DNA from: Cytospora piceicola
Lineage: Eukaryota; Ascomycota; Sordariomycetes; Diaporthales; Cytosporaceae
Length of the DNA stretch: 64,000 nt
Direction: 5' to 3'
Assembly (NCBI GenBank): GCA_023375675.1
Contig: JALQBC010000005.1
Coordinates: 558,001-622,000 of the forward strand
Shown here in pieces: positions 1 through 11,918 of the stretch; the first letter of the stretch is position 1; each line of letters opens with the position of its first letter. The position numbers were made by a program, and so were the translations under genes. The notes under the pieces are model-generated. The model did no database searches. It was given only the letters and a program-made list of their open reading frames with translations, and had not been told where the DNA came from.

Positions 1-147
1 CAAAACAATAATGCGTTCGGGATCATGGGCTGATTTGGGGAAGGGGGAGGGGGGGGGTGTGGTTGCAGGCCCTTGTCGATCATTGCGTGAACTTATTCAT
101 TCCTCGGCGGGTTTTTCCTTGATGTTGTTTCCAAAGCGCAGTCTAAA

Positions 148-159
148 CCCCCCCCCCCC
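148..159. repeat. poly-C tract (12 bp)
   Basis: Uninterrupted C run. It is one of a series of G or C homopolymers in the first 4.2 kb. Others are at about 532-542 (C), 859-867 (G), 985-994 (G), 2057-2066 (G), 2966-2980 (C, 15 bp), 3248-3256 (G), 3780-3790 (G) and 4164-4173 (G). Confidence 0.9.
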
Positions 160-2965
160 TCCTTCCGGCGTTTTCCTTTGAGGAAAATTCGCGTGCGGCT
201 GCCTCATCGAGAGAGGAAAAGTAATAGAGAGTATGTGTTCTTGAGTAGTACAGAGTAGTCAAGATCTGATCCCTCGGAACCGAAACACGCAGAGCTCCAG
301 GAAGGGGTTTTCTCCTTCGTACCTATCCGTAGAGCTACCTAGGTACCCAAGTAGGTACTCCTCCAGCAGCAGCACAGCACTGCACTCGTCTCGCAGCTAA
401 CTGACTAGCACAGCTATGCTGGTACAGCTAGCTAGCAGCGTGGCCCCTCCCGTGCATGATGGGGAGAAGCGACGGGGAGAAGCTTGGGCCAAGATCAGCA
501 ACATGTATCGATGTGTACAAAGCAAGGAACACCCCCCCCCCCGCCCTTCGATCCATCCCCCGATCGACCCTGCAGGCTCTTCCCTTGGATGGAGTGTTGC
601 AGTGACAGTCAGACTGACATACAGAAACAGGGCTTGGACCACAGAACAACAAAACGATAGTACATGCTTGCTGTAGGTTCTCCTCGCCCTGGCATGAGCA
701 TGTCACATCAACGGTGGGACGGTATTTAGTCAGGCCTCTCTATCTTCTCGGGGCTCAGAGAGCAGAGTGACCGTGTATTTACATATGCAATTCCCCAGCC
801 TCGGCGCGGATGGGATCGATCTGGGAAACGATATATACGACACCACCAACGAACGCCTGGGGGGGGGTCCCAGATTTCGGTACATCTTGGCTGACTGGGT
901 GGTTCGCCCGTATGCAGGCCTGGCAGGCCAGCATCATCTTTGTGTGGATGTGTGATGTGCGTGTATAAGAGGCATAGCGGGGGAGGGGGGGGGGTGAGCG
1001 AAACCAATTATTAACAGAAAGGAACGATCAGTGAGCTTTGTAGAGAAGGTCACGGGGATTGCGATGCCGTTGTCAATTATGCATCATCACACCCCGTAAT
1101 ATCGTGATGATCTTCGTGAGGGTGGCTCAATTGGTTCATCTTCCTTGGTCCGCGCGCGGCTGTCAATGCTCATAGTGGTACCGCTACTTCTCGAAACTTC
1201 ATGCTGATGTCGTTGAAGGCCCCCTTGGAAAGAAAGAAAAAAAAACTTGGTTCCCGCGCGGCCGTGTGAAGGAAGCCTGCCATGTGTCAAGTGGTAATCC
1301 CGTACCCACAAGGGTCGAGGTCTAGATCTCGGGATTGTGTGTGGGTGTGTGTGGGAGCCTGGAGCCTCTCCCTCACACAAGATAGATGTCACGTCAGGTG
1401 TTGTTGGCAAGGCTGGGATGTTGCTGGTGCGGCTGGGTTTCGGTACATAGTTGGGCTGATTCTCGTTAATTCGAGAACGAATCAGCGTGCGTCGTCGGTC
1501 AGTTTCATGACTGCACTTGTGGAATTTTTCTTACGTCTTGTCAGGATCCTTCAATGGTATTAATACCGGCAGGAACAGCTGGAGTGCATATTTAGAAGTT
1601 TGTTACATAATGTGGAACGCATCTTGACGTATAGTATAGAATGCCAACCTGGCCTAAATCCATGGATCCTTTGGTATTGTTTCATCGCCAATGTCGATGT
1701 TGTGATATCCAGCCAGCCAGCCAGTCAGCCAGCCAACCCAGCCAATCCAGCCTGCCCAGCCCAAGCAGAGGCTAACACGACATCTAGGTTCTCCACAGCA
1801 AACAGAAAATAATAAGGCGTGATCCAGATTGTTCGTATGCAATACTGTGTGCGTACCGAGAAGGGAGAAAAAAAGGCCACCACACGAAACAGGCGGGTTA
1901 GAGAAAACGAACCAGCCGGCCCCGTCTCCCGGCCCCGGATCGATTCTTACCGTATCGGTTCCACAGACGGTGAGCTTCTTGATCCCTTCGAGACCCCGGC
2001 GGGCTCCATCTCGGTTCAGGCACGGATGGAGAACCTTCTCGTGGCTTCCTGCGAACGGGGGGGGGGTACATACATAGTGTACACAACACTTGGGGCATCG
2101 CCGGGCTCCTCTTGGAAAAAAGCTCCATCCGTGGGACCCAGTGGAGCCCGTACGTTGTCAGCCCAGATTCCCACTCTTTTTTTCTCTTTCCCCTTCCGCG
2201 GTCCCGTCTCGCCCCGTCGCGCCCCGTTGGGAACCCACAGTGGATACGGTTTATGCTCGCTCCACTACGGATGTCAACTTTCTTCGGCCGGAGCCCACCT
2301 TCCCCATGTTTCCCCCTGGGCTACCCTGTTATTGTGGGTACCTGTCAATTCGGCAAATTTTCACCAATGACACCGACATTCTAGAGAAAGCCATGTCTCG
2401 TGGGACGGAGGGACGCATCGAGAAGAGAGAGGCCAAAAAAAAAAAAAGATGGGGATTTTTTGGGGGGTCCGAGAGAGGGCGTGGGGAGAGTGGTGAGTGA
2501 CATGTCGACGTGCAGACGTGGTGCCCGTGTTGTCATGTGTGCCCGCCTGCAAGCAGGAACGTGTCGTCAGCCACCATGTGTTGAGTAATCTGTACCTATA
2601 CTTACGTACCCCGTAACGACCGGCCGGGAGAGCAACGGGCTTGTTGTGGGCGGGATGGTAAGGGAGTGGGTGAAGCAACTCGGCTACACTCCCGACGAGC
2701 TTCGGTCTTCCCGTTGGTATCCATGGTGCCCTGGGTGCCCATAGCCTCGGGGGACCCTCTCGTTCTCTGTAACACACGCCTGGCTGCTTTTTTGCCAATC
2801 CTCTCGGCTGTCCTTGTCTCACAGTGATGACTTGATTTTCTCCACCAAAGCAAGGAGACCTTCTCTGCGTTGTTTGTGCATCGCTGGCGCCGTTGAGCTC
2901 CTTGCTAGCCCCGTCTCATAGACACACCCCGTCACTGACGGTCTTCACTGTTTCTTTCCCACCAA

Positions 2966-2980
2966 CCCCCCCCCCCCCCC
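2966..2980. repeat. poly-C tract (15 bp), longest in the window
   Basis: Fifteen consecutive C residues, followed about 100 bp later by an AC-rich simple repeat (3081-3120). It lies in non-coding sequence. Confidence 0.9.
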
Positions 2981-3596
2981 GGCGTTACCCAAGGCCTCTT
3001 CTCCCACTGGCGCACCGCGCGTGTGCGTGCGCCTCATGGTACGGCAGGCAAAACAACCGATCCTCCCTACATAACATACAGACACACACACACACACAAC
3101 ACAGCACAACACAACACAATACTCCAGGCTGCCGCGCGAGCCCACACGACTTTGGTTAGGCGTCAGCCCGTGCCGATCTCTGACAGGGTGCGACGTGATC
3201 TGGAACTTTGCCAATAAAGGCGTAAGCCCATCTCGATCTGTGTGACTGGGGGGGGGTGGGCGTGTGGGCCACCGTGTGTGTCTGGGAGCAATATATGCAC
3301 GAAGCCAAAGGGCAGCCCACACGGCGGCGGAACGTCAGGCTCACAGGCCACAGGCTGACCTCAGACAACAACAAGGACAACGACGACAACAACAACAGAG
3401 CAGCACTTTCTGATGCGGGCCCCCATTCTTCGGGCAGCTGCCCGCCCCCGCCCCCTCCCCCAGAGCACCGTCGAGATTGGCGAGCCTCTCCACCAGAGGA
3501 TACTGTAGACGCAATGCAATCCGGCGGGGGGGTTCGTCGCCAGGCACAGATGCAGGCAGACTGGCAAGAAAGGGGCCTTGTGTAATGTTGTGCGCA

Positions 3597-3611
3597 CGCG
3601 CGCGCGCGCGC
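3597..3611. repeat. (CG)n alternating purine-pyrimidine tract
   Basis: Alternating C and G, preceded by TGCGCA, giving about 20 bp of purine-pyrimidine alternation. Such sequence can adopt the Z form under supercoiling (established knowledge). No gene overlaps it. Confidence 0.85.
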
Positions 3612-6587
3612 CTGTTCTTTGCTGGCGTCCTCCCCTTGGCCGTTTCTGTGGCGCGGGGGCGGGGGAGGGGGGTGGTGGTGGGCAGGCGTTGTTTCGTTTC
3701 TCCGGCGCCCCGACTCCTGGGGCGAGTTTTGTGGGCATGAAGAAGCGGAACGAGAAAGGCCGGGGCTCCGGCGATGGATGGGGGGGGGGGTCTCACCGGC
3801 GAGAGGCTGGGCAGGACTGGCTGGGCCTTCCGTGCCGCCTGACAGTCACGGAGGCTGCCCAGCGTCGTTCGACTGTGGAGGCGGTGTGTGCCAAGGGCAG
3901 GCTGATGTGAGGGTCCGGTCCCCGAAAAGGCTTTGCCAAAGTTCACCGGGGGACCGTCCCACGCGGGATGGTTGTGTCATATTATCGGATAGAACAGGTC
4001 ATTTCCAGTCATCTGAAGGAAGAGACTTGTGAGCACTTACATCCTTCACCACACGTCCTCGCTTCTCCACGAATTGCGATGGAGTTGTGCTGTTGTGGCG
4101 CCTAAGGTGTACTTCCAAGGTTGACGTCCTGACTTCCAAGGTTCTTGGCAACCTTGTAAGTTTGGGGGGGGGGTGGAGTCCTAGGTCGAGCAAGGGTTAG
4201 GTCCACACAGCAGCATTGTAGATCGCCCTCGACTATGTAACACGCTGAGCACTTACACAATTCACATGGACACACCCAATAGTCGAAGTGTAGCCGGCCA
4301 GCCACCAACTCATCAGCAGCTCGCAGTGGTTGGCTAGCGATAGCACCTGAAAAGGTCATAACTGGTGAGCTGTTTAGCAGAACCATCAGTGCCCATGGGT
4401 CAGGCACTACATCAATGATGGCAATGGTCCACCCCATCAGGACACAATTAATCTGTAGATCACGTAGCCAACAAGGCCTCATGCCCGCCCTACTTTATCC
4501 CCTAGATGAAATATATGACCCAGATGAGCGAGAGTATTCTTGCACCAGTAACAGCTCCCAGATATCTCATTTATTGGTACATTATACGGGCCTAAACCTC
4601 CGAACATTCTACCTCTGGGGTCCTGTATAATATATTGAGTCATCTCAAGTGCTTGAGCTCGTATATGTCAATCTTCATGACTAGATAATTCCCTGGTAAT
4701 CTGCAATTTACATATCGGCTACCAGCAAGGTCGCACCTTGAAATGTAAACTCCTTTATATAAACAGCTGGCGTCTCGGGCACTCACCTACCGCACCTATA
4801 CCTGGGCATACGGAGCCTTCGAGCCCGTCTGATTTGGTTCTCAACGAGTTCGGTGACTCTTCAATTTGAACAATCTCGAGATACGTATACCTGCGCATGA
4901 GAAACCATGGGGGTCGTGACCACGGACCTGGGTTGTTACGCCGGAGTCCTTCTGTTCCGCACAGCCCGTGCTTGTGACCACTCTCATTCGACTTGTCTTG
5001 GGATCGAAGAGTTTGAAACGGACCGATGACTGTCACTATGAATGTCTCTCTGACTTATTGTTGAGGCTGCAGGTAACCTGCTGCGGGGCGTACTCAGGTT
5101 CGGTGCCAATTATACTGCTGTTGGGTAGCAACTATGTAGATATTTGTTGCCACTTGAGTATTCCCTCCCTTCGAGCGCCTGGAGAGTTGACACTTCATGT
5201 CTAAAGGATGGATGATGGGGCGGCATAAGTTTCAGTCTTATTGAAATTCATTCAAGGACAGCTGTATTCATCCTCTGGAGGACTTCAAAACAGACACCTG
5301 GAAGAGTGGTTCAAGTGTCACCCAGTACCATTGATCATGTTGCCTCTGCACTGGAATATAATACCCAGCTATGCCTGGGAAAGACGCTGTCCTGAAGCCT
5401 AGAATCATGCCCTGGATAATTTCTCAGGAGGAATAATTGCTTTTGTCAGTAAGAGATACTAGAGCAAGGAGGTGTATTTTCCTCTTTCCAGATGTCGCGT
5501 TCTTGCTGCGAGCAACCACAACTTTGAATACATTCGCACGCACAGCCACTTTCCTTGCGACTCTTGGCAGTTACTCAACAGCTTGAGCCAACCCTTTGCT
5601 TCTGTTCATCAAGGAGCGTCGGTCATAATACAAGTCGTTAATAAGTGCGAGAAGTTGGCGGAAAGTGTGACTTGTTGAGGCTTGAGGTGGCCAATTAGCC
5701 TAGCTCAACAAAGCAATTTGAAGCGAACACGAAGTTAGAACAGCTTCAGTATGATACTGGGATATTTGAGGAATCTATTTTAGAAATATTCACTATACAA
5801 ATTAACTTCTTATAGCCATGTGAGTTTGCACTGTCATCCGGTGTCCCCACTATTGTGTCGTCCCTGCCTCACGACGTTGATAGGACTTGCAATTCGCCTA
5901 GGTCGACAGGAGTACAGTGTTGACGGCCATGATATTCGTCGTTGGACGCCGTCTTCCAGTAATGAAAGATAAACTAGAGGAATGCGCTCTGTTGTGTTGC
6001 GTTTCCCAGGCTCGGATGGTCATGATACTCGATTCCAAATAAGAAGGACGCTTTATTGTGCGCCTCGCCGCCATCATCTATGGAGAAGCACAGAGGGCGA
6101 ACGTCTCCCAGAGAGCGACATATAGGGCCGAACCGTGCCTTTAGACCTAGATACAAGTTTAGGATATATAACTTTGAAAATTATAAGTATCATGCTGTAT
6201 TGCCACCACGGGACTTAGGTGCGGAAACCGAGCTGCACTATTCCCTCCCGCTTTATCCGTGTAGTTCGGACCTCGGATCCGTCCGCCTGAGGCTTATTGA
6301 TCATATTCTTCCTCGCACTCTGCGTTATGAGCACGTCGTGGTAGCCCTCGTGTTGGCTCTACGTAGTCGGCATGTAGGGATTCATATGACCGAGGGGCCA
6401 ACCACTGGGCTACCGGCGGGAGGCCACAATGTCCTGGTGCAGTTGACATGCAACGAATAAGCCGCATCAAGTAGGGAGGCATGAAGATGTTCATAACCAT
6501 GCCCAAGACAGCAGCGCGCCCCTGGAAGGACGAAACGTAGGAGTGTAATAGAGGTAAGTAACCACAAGGTTATCGTATACATGCTGC

Positions 6588-7612
6588 TCATAATTTGATG
6601 CTAGCATTTAGCGTCTCGAACCCTCTCGCCAGCACCGCCTCTCCACCAGCGGCCTCGATCTCGAGCTCCACGTCGGGCTGCATCTCCCGGTACATGGCAT
6701 GGTTCTCACTTGCCATCTTGCAGTTGTAAGCAGCCTCCTCATCACTGATGATGTTCTTCTCCAGGCCGTTCGCACACGCAGCCTCGACCTGCAGCTGGAT
6801 GGCACAGCTGCGATCCATCAGCCCGAAGATGAAGCCCGCCTCGTCGACGGTGTAGCCGACGCTGAGGAGGCCGTGGTTCATGAGGATGGCGCCCTTGTTG
6901 TGCTGCCCCAGGGCGTCGGCGATCCGCTCGCCCTCATCCGAGGCAAAGACGATGCCGCCGTAGGCCTTGTACACCGCGTGGCATCCGTACAGGCTGCAGA
7001 CGTCCTGCGTGATCATCTCGAGGGGCTTGGCGAACACGGACCAGGCGCGCCCGGCGGCGGTGTGGGCGTGGCAGATGGCGTGGATGTCGGGCCGGCGCTT
7101 GTGGATGGCGCTGTGGATGAAGTAGCCGGCCCTGTTGGCGGTGATCTTGCCGGTCGCCGGGTTGGGCACGCCGCCGACGATCCGGCCGTCCGCGATCGAG
7201 ATGGGGATCATGTCGCCCGCCGTCAGGGTGCCGTAGTGCCGGGAGAGGGGGTTCATCCACATGACCCCCGGGAACTCCGGGTCGCGCACCGAGATGTGCC
7301 CGGACTGGCCTTCCGCGTAGCCCATGCGTGACCAGTTCCGGAAGACCGCTGCCATGTGGACGAGGATGTGTTTTCGCTCCGCCGTGAAGTTCACGAAAGT
7401 GGGAATATCTGTTGGCTGTTAGACATTATCCATCGTTTACCGGTCATACCGTGGTCTTCTCGTGGCTTACCAGGCAATATATCCCCGTGTGATATGGCCT
7501 CTAGCGGGGTGACTTCCTTCTCGACCTCCTCGACCTTCTCAACCGGCTGTGACTTGGCAACCGCATTGCTTACGTCTGCCGGGAAGCCCTCTAATATTGT
7601 GGCCGGTGACAT
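6588..7612 (-). CDS. class II aldolase / adducin head domain protein
   Basis: Two exons, 7471..7612 and 6588..7408, with a 62 bp intron (GTAAGC..ACAG). The spliced protein has 320 residues and starts MSPATILEGFPAD. The fold is the class II aldolase/adducin-head fold, as in fuculose-phosphate aldolase and related fungal proteins. Seen in the sequence: the metal-binding pair HAH (H161 and H163 in HAICHAHT) and the third histidine in LMNHGLL (H226). The position that aligns with the catalytic Glu of bacterial aldolases is Gly142 (NRAGYFIHSAIH), so classical aldol cleavage is doubtful. The N-terminal 45 residues are a polar leader without a clear targeting signal. The substrate is unknown. The gene is divergent from CCT3, 1.5 kb away. 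The start is the first ATG of the exon whose frame joins the conserved domain. Confidence 0.9.
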
Positions 7613-9092
7613 CTTGTTTTGCGCTTTGGGATACCTGACTTGAATGTGTTGTTTTGGTGTTTGGTTCTTTTGTTGTTTTTGTTGCAGAGTTGCACAGGTG
7701 CTTCTTGGGAGTTAGTTTCTCTTCGAAGTAAAAGACGTTCGACATTCTTTATGTGATACGTCAAGGAGACAATCCATGTGTTGCGGGGGGCTAACTGCTA
7801 TAAGAGACGGCAAAGGACGGGTCCACTGAACACCGTTGATAGGCATTTCCGCCTCTGGCCGCACGCCAGCACATGAGTAGCCGGGCCGGACTTGGGGACC
7901 GGCCCGGCTTATTCAGGATGAACCAGGAAACAATGTGGCGAGGTTTGGATTCTTGCTGTCTCTCCTCTTACCCTCTCTGTCTTACTCAACACAAACTAAA
8001 AGAGACGAAAGGTCGGTGTATAAGAGATGGAGGTGGCAAAGACAAAAGAACGGGAGCGTCCTCTGCAGGAAGCACTCGAGGATAAAACGTACCATTGAGC
8101 ATCCTCCTGATTCCCATCAACTATTTGATGCTTCAAGGTATTCGTACTGTCCGCGATCAACTATGACCATTGCATGCTGCTTTGATCGTCGAGGCGCACA
8201 AGTGAACTACGCAGGAAGACTTGGAGGTCAAGTTGACTCCGCCTATTCTCAGGCCTAGCTGGCCTGCTAGACTGCTGTCCAACCTGACTTGTCGTTGCAC
8301 TGACCGATACTGCACCGCTTGTGGAAGACTGGGCTGTAAGTCTAGAAAATGGTTGCGATTGCCTTCTGAGGAGCAAAAGGTCGACAGGTGTCACTGACTG
8401 ACGGTGGGTAACTGATATTATCTTCCCTGTTGGCCAATCAACGGGCTCACCAACGACAATAGCAAGGACTGTAAGTTGAAAACACCGAGATTGTTACGAT
8501 AGAGCTATCAAACAGCTCTGGTGTCGCTGCACAGAAACTACACGTATATATGGGTGGGGTATACGGATCGGGAGCACTTGAGTTGGATGCCGTGATGAAC
8601 ATGCTGCTGGTTGCGGCTGAAAAGTGTTCCGGAGAAGGCATTGTCTACCAAGGTGTACCTCTGACGGAGTTGGACGGATGAAGTGTACTCATACAACACA
8701 TATATGTGTTACCTACCTAGGTAGGTAGTCTTAACTACCTAGTTAAGTACTTAGTATGGTTGTTGGCTGCTGGAAGCCATTTATATTGTAGATACTTAGG
8801 TACCTAAGTAGTTTGTAGGGTGACGCGTGCTCCACGCGTGCCCACAAGCGCAGTCAGGACCCCTGCTGCTTACGTGATGATCCCCTAGCCCGTCGCCGGC
8901 TGGCAGCAGCTTTTTCTTGCAGCAGGACGAGGGGCCCAATGTAAACAGCTCTACTAGAGAACGGACACAGTCTCTTCGTCTCTATCAACCTAGCAACACC
9001 CCCCCCGTTGCACATTCACCATCACCTCGAATTTGAGGTAGTACTTTTTGGTCCTAATCTTTTTCACTTCGCTTGCCCAGCAACGAGTCAAG
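7613..9092. promoter_or_regulatory. divergent intergenic region between aldolase-like gene and CCT3
   Basis: 1.48 kb separates two divergent genes, so it should hold both promoters. Two ACGCGT boxes lie at 8823-8828 and 8834-8839, and a TACCTAGGTA palindrome at 8714-8723. A second palindromic block (CTTAGGTACCTAAG) lies near 8799. Open frames on the minus strand at 8161-8394 and 8447-8641 could be small unknown genes, but I see no domain or codon signal to support them. A short C run (8999-9006) lies in the likely CCT3 leader. Confidence 0.5.
8823..8839. promoter_or_regulatory. paired ACGCGT (MCB-like) boxes upstream of CCT3
   Basis: Two copies of ACGCGT stand 11 bp apart, about 255-270 bp upstream of the CCT3 start codon. 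ACGCGT is the MluI cell-cycle box bound by MBF in yeasts (established). That it acts here is inference from position only. Confidence 0.35.
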
Positions 9093-10990
9093 ATGCAGGC
9101 CCCCGTCGTGGTTATGAGTACGTGGAACCCCGCCACAGCTCATGGGAGCTTCGTGGATCGAGTGAATAGGGGAGAAGAAGACTGACACCATTTCGTGTCG
9201 CAGACACCGGTAGCGGTGAGAGGCAGACTGGCAGGAAAGCCCAGCTATCTAACATCACCGCCGCCAAGATTGTCGCCGATATAATCCGATCATGTCTCGG
9301 TCCCAAGGCCATGTTGAAGATGCTCCTCGACCCCATGGGAGGTATCGTCCTCACCAACGACGGCCACGCTATCCTCCGTGAGATCGAGGTGTCGCACCCC
9401 GCCGCGAAGAGCATGATCGAGCTCAGCCGGACCCAGGACGAGGAGGTTGGAGACGGAACCACAACAGTCATCATCCTTGGTAAGCTTGCATGGCCTTGCC
9501 CCTCTACCTGCATGTTAGGGAGCTAATGATGTGACCAGCTGGTGAGATTCTCGCCCAGTCCATGCCCCAGCTCGAGCGAAACATTCACCCCGTCGTCATC
9601 ATCTCCGCCTTCAAGCGCGCTCTCGCCGACGCACTCAAGATTATCGAAGAAGTCTCCCTGCCGATCGATATCAGCGATGACAAGGCCATGTACGACCTGA
9701 TCTCCTCATCCATCGGCACCAAGTTCGTGTCAAGATGGTCAAGCCTCATGTGCAACCTCGCACTGAAGGCTGTACGGACGGTGTCATGGGAGGCGGGCAA
9801 CGGCAAGACCGAGGTCGACATCAAGCGTTACGCTCGTGTGGAGAAGGTCCCCGGTGGAGAGATCGAGGACAGCAGAGTCCTGGACGGTGTCATGCTCAAC
9901 AAGGACATCACACACCCCAAGATGCGGAGGAAAATCGAGAACCCCAGAATCGTCCTGCTGGATTGCTCTCTGGAGTACAAGAAGGGCGAGTCGCAAACGA
10001 ACATCGAGATATCGAAGGAGGAGGACTGGCAGCGGATATTGCAGATTGAGGAGGAGCAGGTCAAGATCATGTGCGACGCGATATTGGCAGTCAAGCCCGA
10101 TCTGGTCATCACAGAGAAGGGAGTGTCTGGTCAGTCTATCCTCTACATCCTGATTACTATGTCTGAGATAGCACCACTAACATCTGACAGACCTTGCACA
10201 ACATTACCTGATGAAGGACAACGTCACCGCTCTGCGCCGTGTGCGAAAGACAGACAACAACAGAATCGCACGGGCAACGGGCGCGACCATCGTCAACCGA
10301 GTTGAGGACATCACGGATGCGGACGTGGGCACCAAGTGCGGCCTCTTCGAGATCGAGAAGATCGGCGACGAGTACTTCAGCTTCCTCACCAAGTGCAGCG
10401 AGCCCAAGGCCTGCACCGTGCTCCTCCGTGGACCCTCCAAGGACGTCCTCAACGAGGTCGAGCGGAACCTGCAGGATGCCATGGGCGTGGCGCGCAACGT
10501 CATGTTCTCCCCGCGCCTGTCACCGGGCGGTGGTGCGACCGAGATGGCAGTGTCTGTCCGGCTGAGCCAGATGGCGAAGAGCATCGAGGGTGTGCAGCAG
10601 TGGCCTTACAAGGCCGTGGCCGAGGCGCTCGAGGTTATCCCCCGGACACTGGTCCAGAACGCAGGCGCAAGCCCTGTGCGCGTGCTGACGGACCTCCGTG
10701 CCAAGCACGCCGAGGGTAAGAGCACGTGGGGCATCAACGGTGACACTGGTGGACTGGCGGACATGAAGGAGTACGGTGTCTGGGAGCCGCAGGCTATCAA
10801 GCTGCAGAGCATTAAGACGGCTATCGAGGTGAGTGCAACTGCGCAAAGCTATCTGAAGTCTGTGAAGGGTATCCCGCTAACTTTGATTTCTCCCCTCTAG
10901 TCCGCTTGCCTTCTGCTGCGTGTCGACGACATCTGCTCGGCGAAGAAGGCACCATTAGGTGTCGGTACGGGTGGTGGTGGCGACGACTGA
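9093..10990 (+). CDS. CCT3: T-complex protein 1 subunit gamma (CCT3)
   Basis: Five exons: 9093..9117, 9204..9479, 9539..10129, 10191..10828 and 10901..10990, giving 539 residues, the normal length for CCT gamma. The protein is one of eight subunits of the cytosolic TRiC/CCT ring that folds actin, tubulin and other proteins with ATP. The opening MQAPVVVMNTGSGERQTGRK and the block IIRSCLGPKAMLKMLLDPMG are typical of the gamma subunit. The nucleotide-site motifs LTNDGHAIL and GDGTTT (with its catalytic Asp) are intact, as is the second ATP-site motif GGGATEMAVS. The first exon codes for only eight full codons, so the start rests on the perfect frame across intron 1 and on the gamma-type N terminus. 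The C terminus ends in Gly-rich GVGTGGGGDD. It is tail to tail with the next gene, 216 bp away. Confidence 0.97.
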
Positions 10991-11206
10991 AGAGACGATG
11001 TGTGATTAGACCTGGTGCATTTAGAGTAGTAATGAGGATGTGTCGGCAAAAAAGCATACCCTGTGTATTACCCCATAGATATTAGTCCAGGTAGAGAAAA
11101 TGCATCTTCGATGGTGGAAGACTCGCTCTGCCCTGCTTTTCCTCTGAAGATGTCTTGCTGTTCCCATGTGCTGTTCTGTTCACTTTTGATGAAATGCGTG
11201 CTGCCC

Positions 11207-11869
11207 TCAGTCGTCATCGTGTATAACCAAGCCTGGCGCGCTGGCTGAAGCGGCTGTGGCTGGCAAGTCGCCCTTGGAATCTGCGTCCCTGCTGCCATCC
11301 TTGTCGCCGTCCTGGATGTCCTTCGCAGCCTGATCCGCCTGGTCCACCCTCGGCTTGACACCGCCCTGCTTCTCGGCCGCCTTCCCACCAGCACCAGCAC
11401 CAGCACCACCGGCACCACCGGCACCACCCTTCTGCTTCGTCTTGTCCTTCCTCGCCTTCATCTTCTCCCTCTTCTCGCGGTTCCTCCTGGTCTTCTCGTC
11501 GTCCCGCCGGCCCAGCTCCTCCCTGCTCCTCGCAAACTCCTCTGCCTCCCTCTCCTGCCTCACCTCCTCGTCCATGACCTTGAGCCTCTCGTACTCCCTC
11601 CTCCGCGCGGCCTTGTAGACGTGGAACTCGCCCGAGCCGGCGCCGGCCGACGAGCCCTGCACGTTGGTCACGATCTCGGGTGGGGGGGCGAGCCGGCGCT
11701 TGGGGTCCGGCGGGCCCGAGGGCACGCGGATCTCCTGGTCCGGCCGCGCGAAGAGCGACGAGACGTGGCCGGCCTGCGCCGAGGCGGGCGAGAGGGCGCG
11801 CTTCTTGGCGGGCCGCTTGGAGCGCGGGTCCGCCGAGGTCGGGAGGGACTCGGGGCCTGTGCCGGACAT
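11207..11869 (-). CDS. PRKRIP1 / DUF1168 family nuclear protein
   Basis: Single exon, 220 residues, starting MSGTGPESLPTSADPRSKRP. Family signature: APPPEIVTNVQGSSAGAGSG followed by EFHVYKAARRREYERLK (about residues 61-97), the core of PRKR-interacting protein 1 (DUF1168). In animals this protein is nuclear, binds double-stranded RNA and is a component of the catalytic spliceosome, where its long helix bridges snRNP parts (established). Residues 98-160 are a highly charged Arg/Lys/Glu helix, followed by a Gly/Ala-rich linker and an acidic end (HDDD). An N-terminal basic run (KRPAKKR) could be a nuclear localisation signal. The frame stays open 171 bp upstream, but that part encodes a His-Thr repeat from a (GT)n tract and is more likely 5' leader. 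Confidence 0.9.
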   Translation of the reverse strand: MSGTGPESLPTSADPRSKRPAKKRALSPASAQAGHVSSLFARPDQEIRVPSGPPDPKRRLAPPPEIVTNVQGSSAGAGSGEFHVYKAARRREYERLKVMDEEVRQEREAEEFARSREELGRRDDEKTRRNREKREKMKARKDKTKQKGGAGGAGGAGAGAGGKAAEKQGGVKPRVDQADQAAKDIQDGDKDGSRDADSKGDLPATAASASAPGLVIHDDD

Positions 11870-11896
11870 GGTGTTGGCTTGTTGCCTGTGGCACGT

Positions 11897-11918
11897 GGGT
11901 GTGTGTGTGTGTGTGTGT
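11897..11918. repeat. (GT)n dinucleotide repeat
   Basis: About eleven GT units, followed by two copies of TGTTGTTGGG, located 28 bp upstream of the PRKRIP1-like start codon (read as CA on that gene's strand). It is probably in the 5' leader. Confidence 0.9.

Larger units (their letters stand above)
1..6587. other. gene-poor intergenic region, left end
   Basis: I find no gene here. The open frames are short, overlap on both strands, start with non-ATG codons or run through low-complexity sequence, and none shows a recognisable domain. What it does hold is simple sequence: many G or C homopolymer runs of 9 to 15 bases between 1 and 4.2 kb, a CAGC-like stretch near 1708-1770, an AC stretch near 3081-3120 and a CG stretch near 3597-3611. 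From about 4.4 to 6.5 kb the sequence turns visibly more AT-rich and loses these runs. One copy of the palindrome TACCTAGGTA lies at 336-345. Confidence 0.6.

Noticed and set aside
1819..2500. 183- and 136-codon plus-strand frames
   Set aside because: They overlap in two phases, start before a homopolymer and show no motif or gene-like composition.
3341..3946. 201-codon minus-strand frame
   Set aside because: Pro/Arg/Cys-rich low-complexity translation running through simple repeats, overlapped by equally long frames on both strands.
6699..7331. 210-codon plus-strand frame over the aldolase-like gene
   Set aside because: Antisense shadow; Val/Asp/Gly-rich composition follows from reversed codons of the real gene.
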